Source of the DNA: Gammaproteobacteria bacterium
Lineage (GTDB): Bacteria; Pseudomonadota; Gammaproteobacteria; HK1
NCBI GenBank assembly: GCA_012103455.1
Contig: WLWT01000001.1
Coordinates: 2,466,001-2,530,000, forward strand
DNA length: 64,000 nt
Direction: 5' to 3'
Positions 1 through 9,112 of the stretch are shown here, piece after piece. The notes beneath the pieces were generated by a model. That model saw nothing but the letters and a program-made list of their open reading frames with translations. It searched no databases and had not been told where the DNA came from. Every line of letters starts with the position of its first letter. Positions within the stretch are counted from its first letter, which is position 1. Made by a program: the position numbers and the translations under genes.

Positions 1-992
1 GGATTGTTTGGATTAAGTCCCGGCAGTTCGCTGCCATCCCGCAGCCAGTAGTGCCAGTACAACTGGCGTGGTTGCGCACCCCACTGCTGTTTGAATTTGT
101 GCGCTCCGCTATCGGGGGTCGTGCGGCCGAAGTCGAACAGTTCACAGTCCAACTCTATGGCCAGTTTGAGCACTTCCCAGTAGAGCATCATGTTGACGCT
201 TAAGTGATTGTAGGCGCGCAGGCTGGACGCCCAAGGTATCTCCATGCGCGTTCCGGTGCGTAACAAAAACGCACCGGCCACCGGGCGGCGCCCCACGCGT
301 ACGATCACGATGTGGATGTTCTCGGCAAAGGTCTGGGCAATGGAGGCAAAAAAAGCACGGGAATAAACCGGCGTGCCTAGATCGCGCATATTCACGGCAA
401 ACACCGTGTAGAAATCGCGCAGCAATTCGCCACCGCCCACATAGGCGATGGCACCACTGCGCAACGGACGTTTTATCTGCGCTCTGAGCTTGGTGCGGAG
501 CTGGTGGTTCAACTGCTCGGAGGATTCAGGCAGAGCCAGTTGCATGACGATTTTGTCGGTTCTGCACGGCCACTGTACCGGTTGCGGTATCACATCGCGG
601 CTCTCCAGGTGGGAGCAACCCAGCCGTTGCGCATGGAGGGCGCCTTCCACGAGCAGTGCTGCCGCTACGCTCGCGTTGTCCGCCAGTACGCCGCCAAAGT
701 TGACGTAGGGCATGGATACCAGGTAATCCCCGAACAGGCGGCTTCTTTGGCGCACCATCGGCAAGATGCCGGCGATACCCTGGCCGAACCGGCGTGCGAG
801 CAAGAAATAACACTCGTGGCCAAAGAGTTCTTCTATCAATCGTTTCCAAGCGCTTTGGTGATAGAGCGTACCGTGCGGGTGGGAGGCAGTGAATGCGTCC
901 CATTCGGCGAAGTCTTGCGGGGAGGCGGTGGCGAATACGAGTCCTCGCTGGCCCGTGTATGAATCATGGTCGATCAAAACAGGTTGATCCAT
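1..992 (-). CDS. FemAB-like GNAT protein of the XrtA/PEP-CTERM exopolysaccharide type (3' end cut by window edge)
   Basis: An uninterrupted minus-strand frame runs from an ATG at 990-992 off the left edge, giving about 330 codons. It starts MDQPVLIDHDSY and holds the paired GNAT-like folds of FemAB proteins: an N-terminal half with SAWKRLIEELFGHECYFLLA and a C-terminal half with VGRRPVAGAFLLRTG, then LFDFGRTTPDSGAHKFKQQW, the end motif typical of FemAB proteins tied to XrtA/PEP-CTERM polysaccharide loci. Family members are about 340 residues, so only the last few residues are missing. The role is presumed aminoacyl or acyl transfer during polysaccharide or envelope assembly; the substrate is unknown. 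It is transcribed away from carA. Confidence 0.8.
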   Translation of the reverse strand, partial: MDQPVLIDHDSYTGQRGLVFATASPQDFAEWDAFTASHPHGTLYHQSAWKRLIEELFGHECYFLLARRFGQGIAGILPMVRQRSRLFGDYLVSMPYVNFGGVLADNASVAAALLVEGALHAQRLGCSHLESRDVIPQPVQWPCRTDKIVMQLALPESSEQLNHQLRTKLRAQIKRPLRSGAIAYVGGGELLRDFYTVFAVNMRDLGTPVYSRAFFASIAQTFAENIHIVIVRVGRRPVAGAFLLRTGTRMEIPWASSLRAYNHLSVNMMLYWEVLKLAIELDCELFDFGRTTPDSGAHKFKQQWGAQPRQLYWHYWLRDGSELPGLNPNN

Positions 993-1049
993 TGTCCCGC
1001 AGGCTATGCATGTGGCTGAGCGCGCAGGTGGAGAGTGGCAATTCACCGC

Positions 1050-1055
1050 ATTATA
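1050..1055 (-). promoter_or_regulatory. Possible -10 box (TATAAT) for the FemAB-like gene
   Basis: Read on the minus strand this is a perfect TATAAT about 58 bases before the ATG at 992. No good -35 hexamer stands 16-18 bases upstream, so the call rests on the -10 box only. Confidence 0.35.
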
Positions 1056-1145
1056 CGCGGCGCGTGCTGCCGCAATGTGATCATCGCGGCCGCTTTGCCG
1101 GCTATATCACAGCCGCTTCTGCCCGCGTGTGGCTATCCAAGCTAT

Positions 1146-1225
1146 GATTGCCGATGCCTGCGATTGTCAGCGCCTAGGATTATCAACGGCAAGGATTATC
1201 AACGCCTATGACTATCAAGGCGCGG
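1146..1225. repeat. Five tandem 16-bp units upstream of carA
   Basis: Five consecutive 16-base units begin at 1146, 1162, 1178, 1194 and 1210. The consensus is roughly GATTATCAACGCCTAG; the middle units are the best conserved and the outer ones drift. The last unit overlaps the candidate carA -35 box. They could be binding sites for a regulator or simple slippage products: similar-length tandem units of unrelated sequence recur elsewhere in the window. Confidence 0.75.
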
Positions 1226-1236
1226 GCGCGTACAAT
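1208..1236 (+). promoter_or_regulatory. Candidate carAB promoter
   Basis: ATGACT (1208-1213; four of six -35 consensus bases) and TACAAT (1231-1236; five of six -10 bases) are separated by 17 bases. The -35 box lies across the junction of the last two 16-bp repeats, about 77 bases before the carA start. Confidence 0.45.
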
Positions 1237-1312
1237 GCGGGGCCGGTACGCGGTGGCGTGCCGTTGGTCCCTGCCGTCCGTGTAAACCGGCGGTGCCTGC
1301 GAGAGTTTGTTC

Positions 1313-2419
1313 ATGCTTCACGATGTCAAGCTTGTGCTGGAAGACGGCACGGAGCTGCTCGGCCACGGGTTCGGTGCTAGCGCTCCCGTGTGCGGAGAGG
1401 TGGTCTTCAATACCGCGATGTGCGGCTACTTGGAAACGCTCACCGATCCCTCCTATAGGGGGCAGATCTTGGTTATGACCTACCCTTTGGTAGGAAATTA
1501 CGGCGTGCCGCCGGAGCGGCCCTCCGGCACCCTGGAGCGCCCCTATGAATCCGGTGAAATACAGGTTCAGGGCCTGGTCGTGCAAAACTATATGTCCGAC
1601 TATTCCCATCACGCCGCCACCCGCTCGCTGTCCGATTGGATGATGGGGCAGGGGATCCCTGGCGTTACCGGGATCGATACGCGGGCGCTGACGCGAAGGC
1701 TGCGTGAGCATGGCACGATGCGCGGCTGGCTGTTCGACGGGCGTTGGAACTTGGCACGGGCGAAGCGTGAGGCGGCCGGTGTCGATATGCGCGAGGAGGT
1801 GTTTCAACTCGTGACGCCCGATGAAGTGTCGCGCTTTGCGGGTGGTGATCTCGACGTACTGCTCATCGACGTAGGTGCCAAGGACAACATCGTGCGCTCC
1901 TTGCAGGCCCGTGGTGCCGGGGTCATTCGAGCACCTTGGCACGCGGCGCTGCCAAAGTTGGCCGAGGAAGTCGATGGTATTCTGATCGCCAACGGCCCCG
2001 GCGACCCCCGCGATCTGGGCGCGCTCGTTGCTGATGTACGTGGTTTGATGGGTTCGTTCCCAGGTCCGATTTTCGGTATTTGTCTAGGCAATCAAGTGCT
2101 GGCCCGGGCCGCTGGCGCCGATACTTACAAACTCTCCTACGGTCATCGCAGTATCAATCAGCCGGTGCAGGATTTGTTGACGCGCCGCTCCTACATCACC
2201 AGCCAAAATCACGGCTATGCCGTCAGCGAAGGGTCGCTGCCGGCTGGGTGGGAAACATGGTTCGTCAATATCAATGACGGTACCAACGAGGGGCTCCACT
2301 GCCGGAGCAAGCCGTTTTTCAGTGTTCAGTTCCATCCCGAGGCAAGTCCCGGACCGCGCGACACCGGGTTTTTGTTCGACGACTTTTTGCGCTTGAGCGG
2401 TGCGCTGGCGAGGCGCTGA
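1313..2419 (+). CDS. carA: Carbamoyl-phosphate synthase small subunit (glutamine amidotransferase)
   Basis: CarA hydrolyses glutamine and passes ammonia to CarB for carbamoyl phosphate synthesis. The N-terminal CPSase domain shows CGYLETLTDPSYRGQI and TYPLVGNYGVPP. The class I amidotransferase domain has the nucleophile Cys in FGICLGNQ (near residue 255) and the His/Glu pair in QFHPEAS. The phrase LVMTYPLVGNYGVPP and the following segment resemble eukaryotic and Bacteroidetes CarA more than the usual proteobacterial form, as I remember those families. I start at ATG 1313 because GAGAG lies 7 bases upstream; a TTG at 1307 is in frame. The stop is directly followed by carB, so the two are co-transcribed. 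Confidence 0.93.
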   Translation: MLHDVKLVLEDGTELLGHGFGASAPVCGEVVFNTAMCGYLETLTDPSYRGQILVMTYPLVGNYGVPPERPSGTLERPYESGEIQVQGLVVQNYMSDYSHHAATRSLSDWMMGQGIPGVTGIDTRALTRRLREHGTMRGWLFDGRWNLARAKREAAGVDMREEVFQLVTPDEVSRFAGGDLDVLLIDVGAKDNIVRSLQARGAGVIRAPWHAALPKLAEEVDGILIANGPGDPRDLGALVADVRGLMGSFPGPIFGICLGNQVLARAAGADTYKLSYGHRSINQPVQDLLTRRSYITSQNHGYAVSEGSLPAGWETWFVNINDGTNEGLHCRSKPFFSVQFHPEASPGPRDTGFLFDDFLRLSGALARR

Positions 2420-2420
2420 T

Positions 2421-5400
2421 ATGTTTGGAGCATACCTACCGAGGAAACCGAAGCGGGTGTTGGTACTCGGCTCCGGTGCTCTGCAGATTGGCCAGGCCGG
2501 GGAGTTCGATTACTCCGGCTCCCAAGCGATCAAGGCGTTCAAGGAAGAAGGCATCCATACGGTGCTCATCAATCCGAATATCGCCACCATTCAAACCAGC
2601 GAGGAGTTGGCCGATCGCATTTACCTGGTAGCGGTGACGCCTGCATTTGTAGAGCGGATCATCGTCCAGGAAGAAGTCGATGCGGTGACGCTGTCGTTCG
2701 GTGGCCAAACGGCGCTCAATTGCGGCTTGCAGATCGAGGAGATGGGTGTCTTCGAGAAATATGGGGTGCAGGTGTTGGGTACCTCTACCGATACCATACG
2801 TGATACCGAAGACCGTCATCTGTTCGTGCAGCGGCTCGCCGAGATCGGGGTCAAGACGGCGCTTAGCCGCGCTTGCCATTGTGCCGCCGAGGCGCGCGAG
2901 GCGGCCCGCGAGATAGGCTTTCCCGTGATGCTGCGCGGCGCGTTCGCTCTGGGTGGTAAAGGCAGTGGCATCGTGGAATCGGCGGCGGCGCTGGACGATG
3001 CGCTGCACCGGGCTTTCTCCGGGGATATCACCCAGGTGTTGGTGGAGGAGTGTCTACGAGGTTGGAAAGAGATTGAATATGAGGTGGTGCGCGATTCGCG
3101 CGACAACTGCATCACCGTGTGCAACATGGAAAACTTCGACCCGATGGGCATCCATACGGGCGAGTCCATCGTTGTGGCGCCGTCGCAGACGCTAAACGAT
3201 GAGGAGTATCAGATGTTGCGTACCGTCGCCATCGATACCGTGCGTCACCTCGGCGTGGTCGGTGAGTGCAACATCCAGTACGCCCTGGACCCGAATGGAA
3301 CGGACTATCGTGTCATTGAGGTTAATGCCCGCCTCTCGCGTTCCAGCGCGCTGGCGAGCAAAGCGACCGGCTATCCGCTAGCCTACGTGGCGGCGAAAAT
3401 CGCGGTGGGTTACACCCTGCCGGAAATTCCCAATGGCATCACCCGCCGCACCACCGCTTTTTTCGAGCCAGCTCTTGATTACATCGTGTGCAAGGTGCCG
3501 CGTTGGGATCTGACCAAGTTCCAGGGCGCTTCCACGGTCATCGGCAGTGAGATGAAAAGCGTGGGCGAGGTGATGGCTATTGGCCGCACTTTCCCCGAGG
3601 TTATTCAAAAAGCGCTGCGTATGCTGGATATCGGTGTGCATGGTCTTGACCCCGATGCATTCGCCGAAGGTGATACGCTAGAGGCCGTGCGCAATCCCAG
3701 CCCAACCCGGATCTTCGCCCTGGCGCGGGCCTTGCGCGAAGGGCGAAGCGTGGAAGACCTGCATCGGCTGACGGCCATCGACGAGTGGTTTTTGCAGGCG
3801 CTGGTACAGGTCGTCACCCTGCAGCGGGAGTTGATCACCACCTGTGATGATATTCCCGGGCCGCAGCTTTTGCGCGCCGCCAAGCAGTCGGGTTTTTCCG
3901 ATAGGGCGATTGAGAAACTGGTGGATGCACCCCGCGGCAGTGCACGCGATGCCAGGCGCAAGGGCGGCATCGTGCCCCATCTGGCGCAGATCGATACATT
4001 GGCGGCGGAATTTCCTGCCGATACCAACTACCTCTATTCGACGTATCACGCCAACGAGTCCGACGTGGCGCCTTCGTGGCGCCGCAAGATCATGGTCATA
4101 GGCTCGGGCGCCTACCGTATCGGCTCGTCGGTGGAATTCGACTGGTGTTGCGTCAACGCGGTCAAAGCAGCCAACGCGCTAGGCTTCGAGACCATTATGT
4201 TGAACTACAACCCCGAGACCGTGAGCACCGATTACGATGAATGCGACAAGCTGGTTTTCGATGAGATCAGCCTCGAATCGGTGCTCGATGTATACGAGCG
4301 CGAGCAGCCTTACGGCGTCATTATCGGTATGGGTGGCCAGTTGCCGAATAACCTGGCCTTGGGCTTGGCCCAAGCAGGGGTGCGCATCTTGGGTACTGCT
4401 CCTCGGGATATAGACAGGGCTGAGGATAGGCGCAAATTCAGCGTGCTGCTCGATGAACTAGGCATCGATCAGCCGCGCTGGGCTCACATCACCGATCTGG
4501 CTCAAGTCGATAGTATCGTCGAGGAATTGGGCGGCTACCCCGTATTGGTGCGGCCCAGTTATGTGCTAAGTGGTGCGGCGATGAGCGTTGCCCACGAGCG
4601 CAATGAGCTCGAGCGCATTTTGGCGTTCGCTAAGGAAGTGTCGCCGGAACACCCAGTGGTGGTGTCCAAGTTCGAACTGCACGCCCGTGAGGTGGAGATC
4701 GACGCGGTTGCTGATGGGGGTGAATTGGCTCTTTGGGCGATCAGCGAACACGTCGAGGATGCCGGTGTGCACAGCGGCGATGCCACCTTGGTTTTGCCCC
4801 CGCAACACCTGTATATCTCTACTGTTCGACGGATCAAGCAGATCGGCGCTCAGCTCGCCCGGGCGCTCAATATTACCGGCCCATTCAATGCGCAGTTCTT
4901 GGCCCGCCAGGGTGAGGTCAAGGTGATAGAGTGCAATCTACGCGCTTCGCGCAGCTTTCCATTTGTCTCCAAGGTGACGGGCGTGAACTACGCACAAGAG
5001 GCGGCTAGGCGCATGTTGGGGGCTCGTCGAGCGATCGCCAACAATAGTCTGGATTTGGACTACGTGGGCGTTAAAGTGCCGATGTTCTCGTTTGGCCGGC
5101 TGGCCGGTGCCGATCCGCTGCTGGGTGTGGAAATGACCAGTACTGGCGAAGTCGGCTGCCTGGGGGCTAATCTGAATGACGCGTTGTTACACGGTTTACT
5201 CGCCACCGGCTTCAGATTCCCACGCAAAGGGATTTTGTTGTCGTTAGGGCCGGTAGTCGATAAATATTGGTTTGCCGACGAGGCGCAAGTCATTACCCGT
5301 GATCTGGCGTTGCCTATCTACGCCACGCAAGGAACGGCGCAGATGTTGCGTGAGCTGGGCCATGAAGTGTCGGTGGTTGGCAAGAGCCGGGATGAGGCCA

Positions 5401-5651
5401 ACAGCGCGATGCGCTGTATTGAAGAGGGGCACGTTGATCTGGTTATTAATGTTCCGCGTTCTTACGATGAGCGGGGCCGTCCGGATGGTTATCACATCAG
5501 GCGCTCGGCGGTGGACGCAGGGGTGCCTCTGATTACTGATCTACAATTGGCGCGGGCCGTGATCGAGGCGCTGCGCACTATGCCCGAGGACCAGCTCAGC
5601 CTGCGCCCGTGGAGCGATTACCTCTCTAGCTCCACCCGCGTGTTGGCGTAG
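2421..5651 (+). CDS. carB: Carbamoyl-phosphate synthase large subunit
   Basis: About 1076 residues with the duplicated ATP-grasp architecture: first half from RVLVLGSGALQIGQAGEFDYSG, second from KIMVIGSGAYRIGSSVEFDW, then a C-terminal MGS-like domain ending near LITDLQLARAVIEAL. It makes carbamoyl phosphate for pyrimidine and arginine synthesis. The start MFGAYLPRKPKRVLVLGSGA and the phrases INPNIATIQTSEELAD and FGGQTALNCG match the eukaryote/Bacteroidetes-like branch rather than the usual enterobacterial-type CarB. Start at ATG 2421, one base after the carA stop; a GTG at 2400 is in frame but would overlap carA. Its location among polysaccharide genes leaves open a dedicated role in sugar carbamoylation (inference only). 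Confidence 0.93.
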   Translation: MFGAYLPRKPKRVLVLGSGALQIGQAGEFDYSGSQAIKAFKEEGIHTVLINPNIATIQTSEELADRIYLVAVTPAFVERIIVQEEVDAVTLSFGGQTALNCGLQIEEMGVFEKYGVQVLGTSTDTIRDTEDRHLFVQRLAEIGVKTALSRACHCAAEAREAAREIGFPVMLRGAFALGGKGSGIVESAAALDDALHRAFSGDITQVLVEECLRGWKEIEYEVVRDSRDNCITVCNMENFDPMGIHTGESIVVAPSQTLNDEEYQMLRTVAIDTVRHLGVVGECNIQYALDPNGTDYRVIEVNARLSRSSALASKATGYPLAYVAAKIAVGYTLPEIPNGITRRTTAFFEPALDYIVCKVPRWDLTKFQGASTVIGSEMKSVGEVMAIGRTFPEVIQKALRMLDIGVHGLDPDAFAEGDTLEAVRNPSPTRIFALARALREGRSVEDLHRLTAIDEWFLQALVQVVTLQRELITTCDDIPGPQLLRAAKQSGFSDRAIEKLVDAPRGSARDARRKGGIVPHLAQIDTLAAEFPADTNYLYSTYHANESDVAPSWRRKIMVIGSGAYRIGSSVEFDWCCVNAVKAANALGFETIMLNYNPETVSTDYDECDKLVFDEISLESVLDVYEREQPYGVIIGMGGQLPNNLALGLAQAGVRILGTAPRDIDRAEDRRKFSVLLDELGIDQPRWAHITDLAQVDSIVEELGGYPVLVRPSYVLSGAAMSVAHERNELERILAFAKEVSPEHPVVVSKFELHAREVEIDAVADGGELALWAISEHVEDAGVHSGDATLVLPPQHLYISTVRRIKQIGAQLARALNITGPFNAQFLARQGEVKVIECNLRASRSFPFVSKVTGVNYAQEAARRMLGARRAIANNSLDLDYVGVKVPMFSFGRLAGADPLLGVEMTSTGEVGCLGANLNDALLHGLLATGFRFPRKGILLSLGPVVDKYWFADEAQVITRDLALPIYATQGTAQMLRELGHEVSVVGKSRDEANSAMRCIEEGHVDLVINVPRSYDERGRPDGYHIRRSAVDAGVPLITDLQLARAVIEALRTMPEDQLSLRPWSDYLSSSTRVLA

Positions 5652-5721
5652 CGCGCGGGTCTAGTAATGGTGTGAGTGGACACACTAGCGGTCCTGGTCG
5701 AATGAAAGGAGGCGCGCGGCA

Positions 5722-6864
5722 GTGACCGGTGGATTGGTGTTGCATACCCGCGTAGTGACTGGCGGCGGTGGCGGCCCAGAGAAGACCATCGTCAACTCGC
5801 CCCGGTTTTTGCAGGATAAGGGTTATCCCATGTTGTGCGCTTATATGCGCGCGCCCGATGATCCTTACTTCGAGCGCTTATTGGAGCGCGCGGCAGTCAA
5901 GGGGGCCAGCATTATTGCGGTGGACGACCACGGGCTTTTTGACTGGCGTATAGCGCGCTATTTCAACGCTTTGTGTAAAGAACACCGCCCTGCTATCTGG
6001 CACGCCCATGACTACAAAAGCAATCTTCTAGGGCTTCTAGCCCACCGGGCGCACCCTATGCGGTTGGTGACTACAGTGCACGGTTGGGTGCAAAAAACCT
6101 GGAAAACACCGCTCTACTACGCGATCGATAAAATGTCCTTGCGCCGGTACGAACACGTGGTGTGTGTATCCGAGGATATCTACCGGGAGGTGCGAGGCTT
6201 AGGCGTGGACGAGGATGCTTGTACCTACGTGCCCAATGGAGTCGATACTGAGGAGTTTTGCCGTGCCGTACCCAGCGGCGAGGTAAAAGCACGCTTCGGG
6301 GTGGCGCCTGGGCGTTTGGTGGTGGGGGCCGTGGGCCGGCTGTCTGACGAAAAAGGTTTTCATCTTCTTATTGAGGCATTCGTGCGCACCCGGGCGCGGG
6401 TGCAAGTGGACGCGGAGCTGTGGATCGCCGGTGAAGGTACCGAGCAGCGGCGGCTAGAGCGGTTGATCGCCGCCTTAGGTGCTGAGGATCGGGTTAAGTT
6501 GTTGGGTTTTCGCAAGGATACGCTGGATGTATTCCATGCCATGGATCTGTTCGTTTTGAGTTCGATCCGGGAAGGATTGCCCAATGTTGTCCTGGAGGCG
6601 ATGGCGTTGGAGTTGCCGGTTCTATGCACCAAAGTCGCCAGTGTGCCGAACGTGATCATGGACGGTGACAACGGCTTACTCACCGACACTGGTTCGGCGC
6701 CAGCGCTGGAGCCTGGTCTGGAACGTTTACTCACCGATGCGAAGCTGCGGTCTGCATTGGGCGCAAAAGCACGAAAAGCGGTGGTCGAACGGCATAGCTT
6801 CGCCCTCAGAATGCAGCGTATCCGAGAGATCTACGACCGGGTTTTGCAGAAGCCGGCGCCCTGA
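5722..6864 (+). CDS. GT4-family glycosyltransferase (exopolysaccharide)
   Basis: A 380-residue GT-B enzyme. The N-terminal donor/acceptor loop is TGGGGGPEKT (about residues 13-22); the C-terminal domain has VGRLSDEKGFHLLIEAF and the EX7E motif in SIREGLPNVVLEAM that binds the nucleotide-sugar donor. The GTG start at 5722 is supported by AAAGGAGG at 5705-5712, nine bases upstream. It probably adds a sugar to a lipid-linked exopolysaccharide repeat on the cytoplasmic face of the membrane; the sugar is not predictable. It is followed by the acyltransferase gene after a block of tandem repeats. Confidence 0.88.
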   Translation: MTGGLVLHTRVVTGGGGGPEKTIVNSPRFLQDKGYPMLCAYMRAPDDPYFERLLERAAVKGASIIAVDDHGLFDWRIARYFNALCKEHRPAIWHAHDYKSNLLGLLAHRAHPMRLVTTVHGWVQKTWKTPLYYAIDKMSLRRYEHVVCVSEDIYREVRGLGVDEDACTYVPNGVDTEEFCRAVPSGEVKARFGVAPGRLVVGAVGRLSDEKGFHLLIEAFVRTRARVQVDAELWIAGEGTEQRRLERLIAALGAEDRVKLLGFRKDTLDVFHAMDLFVLSSIREGLPNVVLEAMALELPVLCTKVASVPNVIMDGDNGLLTDTGSAPALEPGLERLLTDAKLRSALGAKARKAVVERHSFALRMQRIREIYDRVLQKPAP

Positions 6865-6865
6865 T

Positions 6866-6920
6866 GCGATGAACCCTAAGGCGATGAACCCTAAGGCGAT
6901 GAACCCTAAGGCGATAAACG
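6866..6920. repeat. Three-and-a-half tandem 15-bp units
   Basis: GCGATGAACCCTAAG occurs three times exactly (6866, 6881, 6896) and a fourth unit begins GCGATAAACG. It fills the whole gap between the glycosyltransferase stop and the acyltransferase start. Because the unit is a multiple of three it reads as repeated MNPKA codons, but it lies after the stop. Confidence 0.9.
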
Positions 6921-6927
6921 TAGTGTG

Positions 6928-7614
6928 ATGAATGGGGGCAAACAAGACAGTTCCGGTCTAGACAATTCCGATCAGGAAGGTCTTAACGTAGTCATAGTCG
7001 AGCATGAAGAGCGTTCGGCTGCTGTCATGTTCATCAAGCGATCGGTGCAGGTGGCTTTCTCGCTATGGGTGAGTCCGCGCGTGGCGCTTTATTACCTATT
7101 CGGGCGTCTGCTCGGGCCACAAGCATTTCTGCACGCCAGTGAAAGCATCGGCAAAGTGCCGGGCCTATGGGGCATTTATTGCCGCCAGGCGTTCTACCGC
7201 GCCACGCTCTATAGTTGTGGACAAGATTGTTATTTCGGTTGGCTGAGCACTTTTTCCATAGCCGAGGCCCGTGTTGGCCGCAATGTCTATCTGGGGCGCC
7301 GCTGCAGCATCGGTTTCGCGGACATAGGCGATCATGTCATGTTGGCGGACGGTGTGCAGATCTTAAGCGGTGGCCGGGAACACGGACTGGCTACCGGTAG
7401 CGGGGAGACCCATCAGGAGCAGGCGCGCGAGTTCAGGCGCGTCACAATAGGGGAAGGAGCCTGGCTTGGCACCAATTGCATCATTATGGCGGACGTGGGC
7501 GCACACGCCGTGGTAGGCGCCGGTGCGGTGGTGACTAAGCCGGTGCCGCCGTACGGTATTGCTGTCGGTATCCCGGCTAAGGTCCTGCGGGTCAATGCGC
7601 CCGCCAGCCCCTAG
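6928..7614 (+). CDS. Left-handed beta-helix acyltransferase (WcaF/NodL-like)
   Basis: About 228 residues. The C-terminal two thirds carry hexapeptide repeats ending in the family hallmark: IGEGAWLGTNCIIMADVGAH, AVVGAGAVVTKPVPP and IPAKVLR. Such enzymes O- or N-acetylate sugars of surface polysaccharides using acetyl-CoA. The N-terminal 70 residues (SVQVAFSLWVSPRVALYYLF) are hydrophobic and may sit against the membrane. Either GTG 6925 or ATG 6928 can start it; the tandem repeats immediately upstream leave no obvious ribosome site. Confidence 0.82.
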   Translation: MNGGKQDSSGLDNSDQEGLNVVIVEHEERSAAVMFIKRSVQVAFSLWVSPRVALYYLFGRLLGPQAFLHASESIGKVPGLWGIYCRQAFYRATLYSCGQDCYFGWLSTFSIAEARVGRNVYLGRRCSIGFADIGDHVMLADGVQILSGGREHGLATGSGETHQEQAREFRRVTIGEGAWLGTNCIIMADVGAHAVVGAGAVVTKPVPPYGIAVGIPAKVLRVNAPASP

Positions 7615-9112
7615 CCGTACGCTGCTCATGTGCTCCCGTGATGGTTGGTTGATGATCGCCCTGTAGTGATCGAAGTCCGCTTAACAAATACCGGGTTACG
7701 CGAGCAGCGCCACCGCGCTGGCGAGCCGGTCCGGTGTGGGGTGCCGCTTCCCAGGGGATGGTGCGATGGCGCCCGGGCTTGGTTGCGGGTACAAGCGCAC
7801 GATGGTACGCAACGCGCTAGCCAGACACGGATCATCAAGCGTTGGCCTGATGGGTCCGCGAGATGGGTATTGGTTGACTGGCTGCTCAGTGAGGAGGACG
7901 GCGGTCAATTCGAACTCTATAAAGGAGACGCGCCGCCGGCAGATGAGAACTGGTACCGACGATCAGGGGACGACCTGACCGTAGTTACCCGCAATGCCCG
8001 TTATCGATTGACCGCTGGCGCCACCTTTCCTGTGGTCAGCATCGAGGGTTGCCGTTGGCCACGGCCTATGCGGCCAAATTTAAGCCTGAGCTTTGCCAGC
8101 GCTAACACGCCCGTCACCATTCGTTGCGAAGCTCTGCAGCTCATTGACGCCGGTCCGGTTTGCCTTACCGTCAAGGCCCGGGCCCAGATCGCGGCGCCGG
8201 GGAAAGCGCCACTGGTTTGCGTGGTACGCCTCACCTTTTATCGCGAGAGCGCCGCCGTGGGCGCCACAGTAGCACTCACCAATCCCAACGCGGCGGAGCA
8301 TCCAGGTGGTATCTGGGAACTCGGCGACAGCGGCTCGGTATTGCTGCGCGAGTTTTCTTTTAACGTGGCGACCGACGGTCAAGCGCGAGGAGCGCAACTG
8401 CGGCTGGGGGAAAATGACGCTGTTTTGCACCACGGCTCACGGCTAGGGGTACATCAAGAGTCCAGCGGCGGCGAACGATGGGATAGCCCCAATCATCTCA
8501 ATCGAAATGCGCAGCTAACGCTTCGTTACCGCGGCTTCAAAGCGGTTGCGGGTGAAGCAGTAACAGCGGGAAATCGTGCGCAGCCAGTACTTCAGCTAAA
8601 CGGCGCGCAGGAGGCGCGTTTCGCCTTAGCGGCACGTTATTTTTGGCAGAATTTTCCACGCGGGCTTCATTTCGAGGACGGCGGCGCACGTCTCGCTTTG
8701 TTTCCCGCGGACTGCGCCGATGCTCATGAGCTACAGGGCGGTGAGCGCAAAACCCATGAATGGTGGTGGGCTGTCGATGCTGATGAACCGTATTCGTTGG
8801 CGTGGGTGGCCGATCCGGCCGTTTTGCACGTGGCCACGGATTGGATCGAATCGGCCAAAGCCGTGCCTTATATCAAACGTGGGGTTTTTGACGAGAGCTA
8901 TCGATTCTATTTAGACCGCATGATCGCCGGCGATGAATCATTCGAGGCCAAGCGCGAGCGCATCGACGAATATGGCTGGCGCAATTTTGGTGACATCAAC
9001 GCGGATCACGAAGCGGCGTTTCATACGTCCGAAGAGCCCTATATTTCTCACTACAATAATCAGTACGATGCGGTTTACAGCTTTGGTGCTCATTTTTTGT
9101 GCTCCGGGGATA

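Noticed and set aside
1146..1225. CRISPR-like array
   Set aside because: The units are contiguous and have no spacers; they are simple tandem repeats.
5652..5721. Rho-independent terminator after carB
   Set aside because: A short inverted repeat (CTAG/TGTG with CACA/CTAG) exists but has no strong GC stem or T tract.
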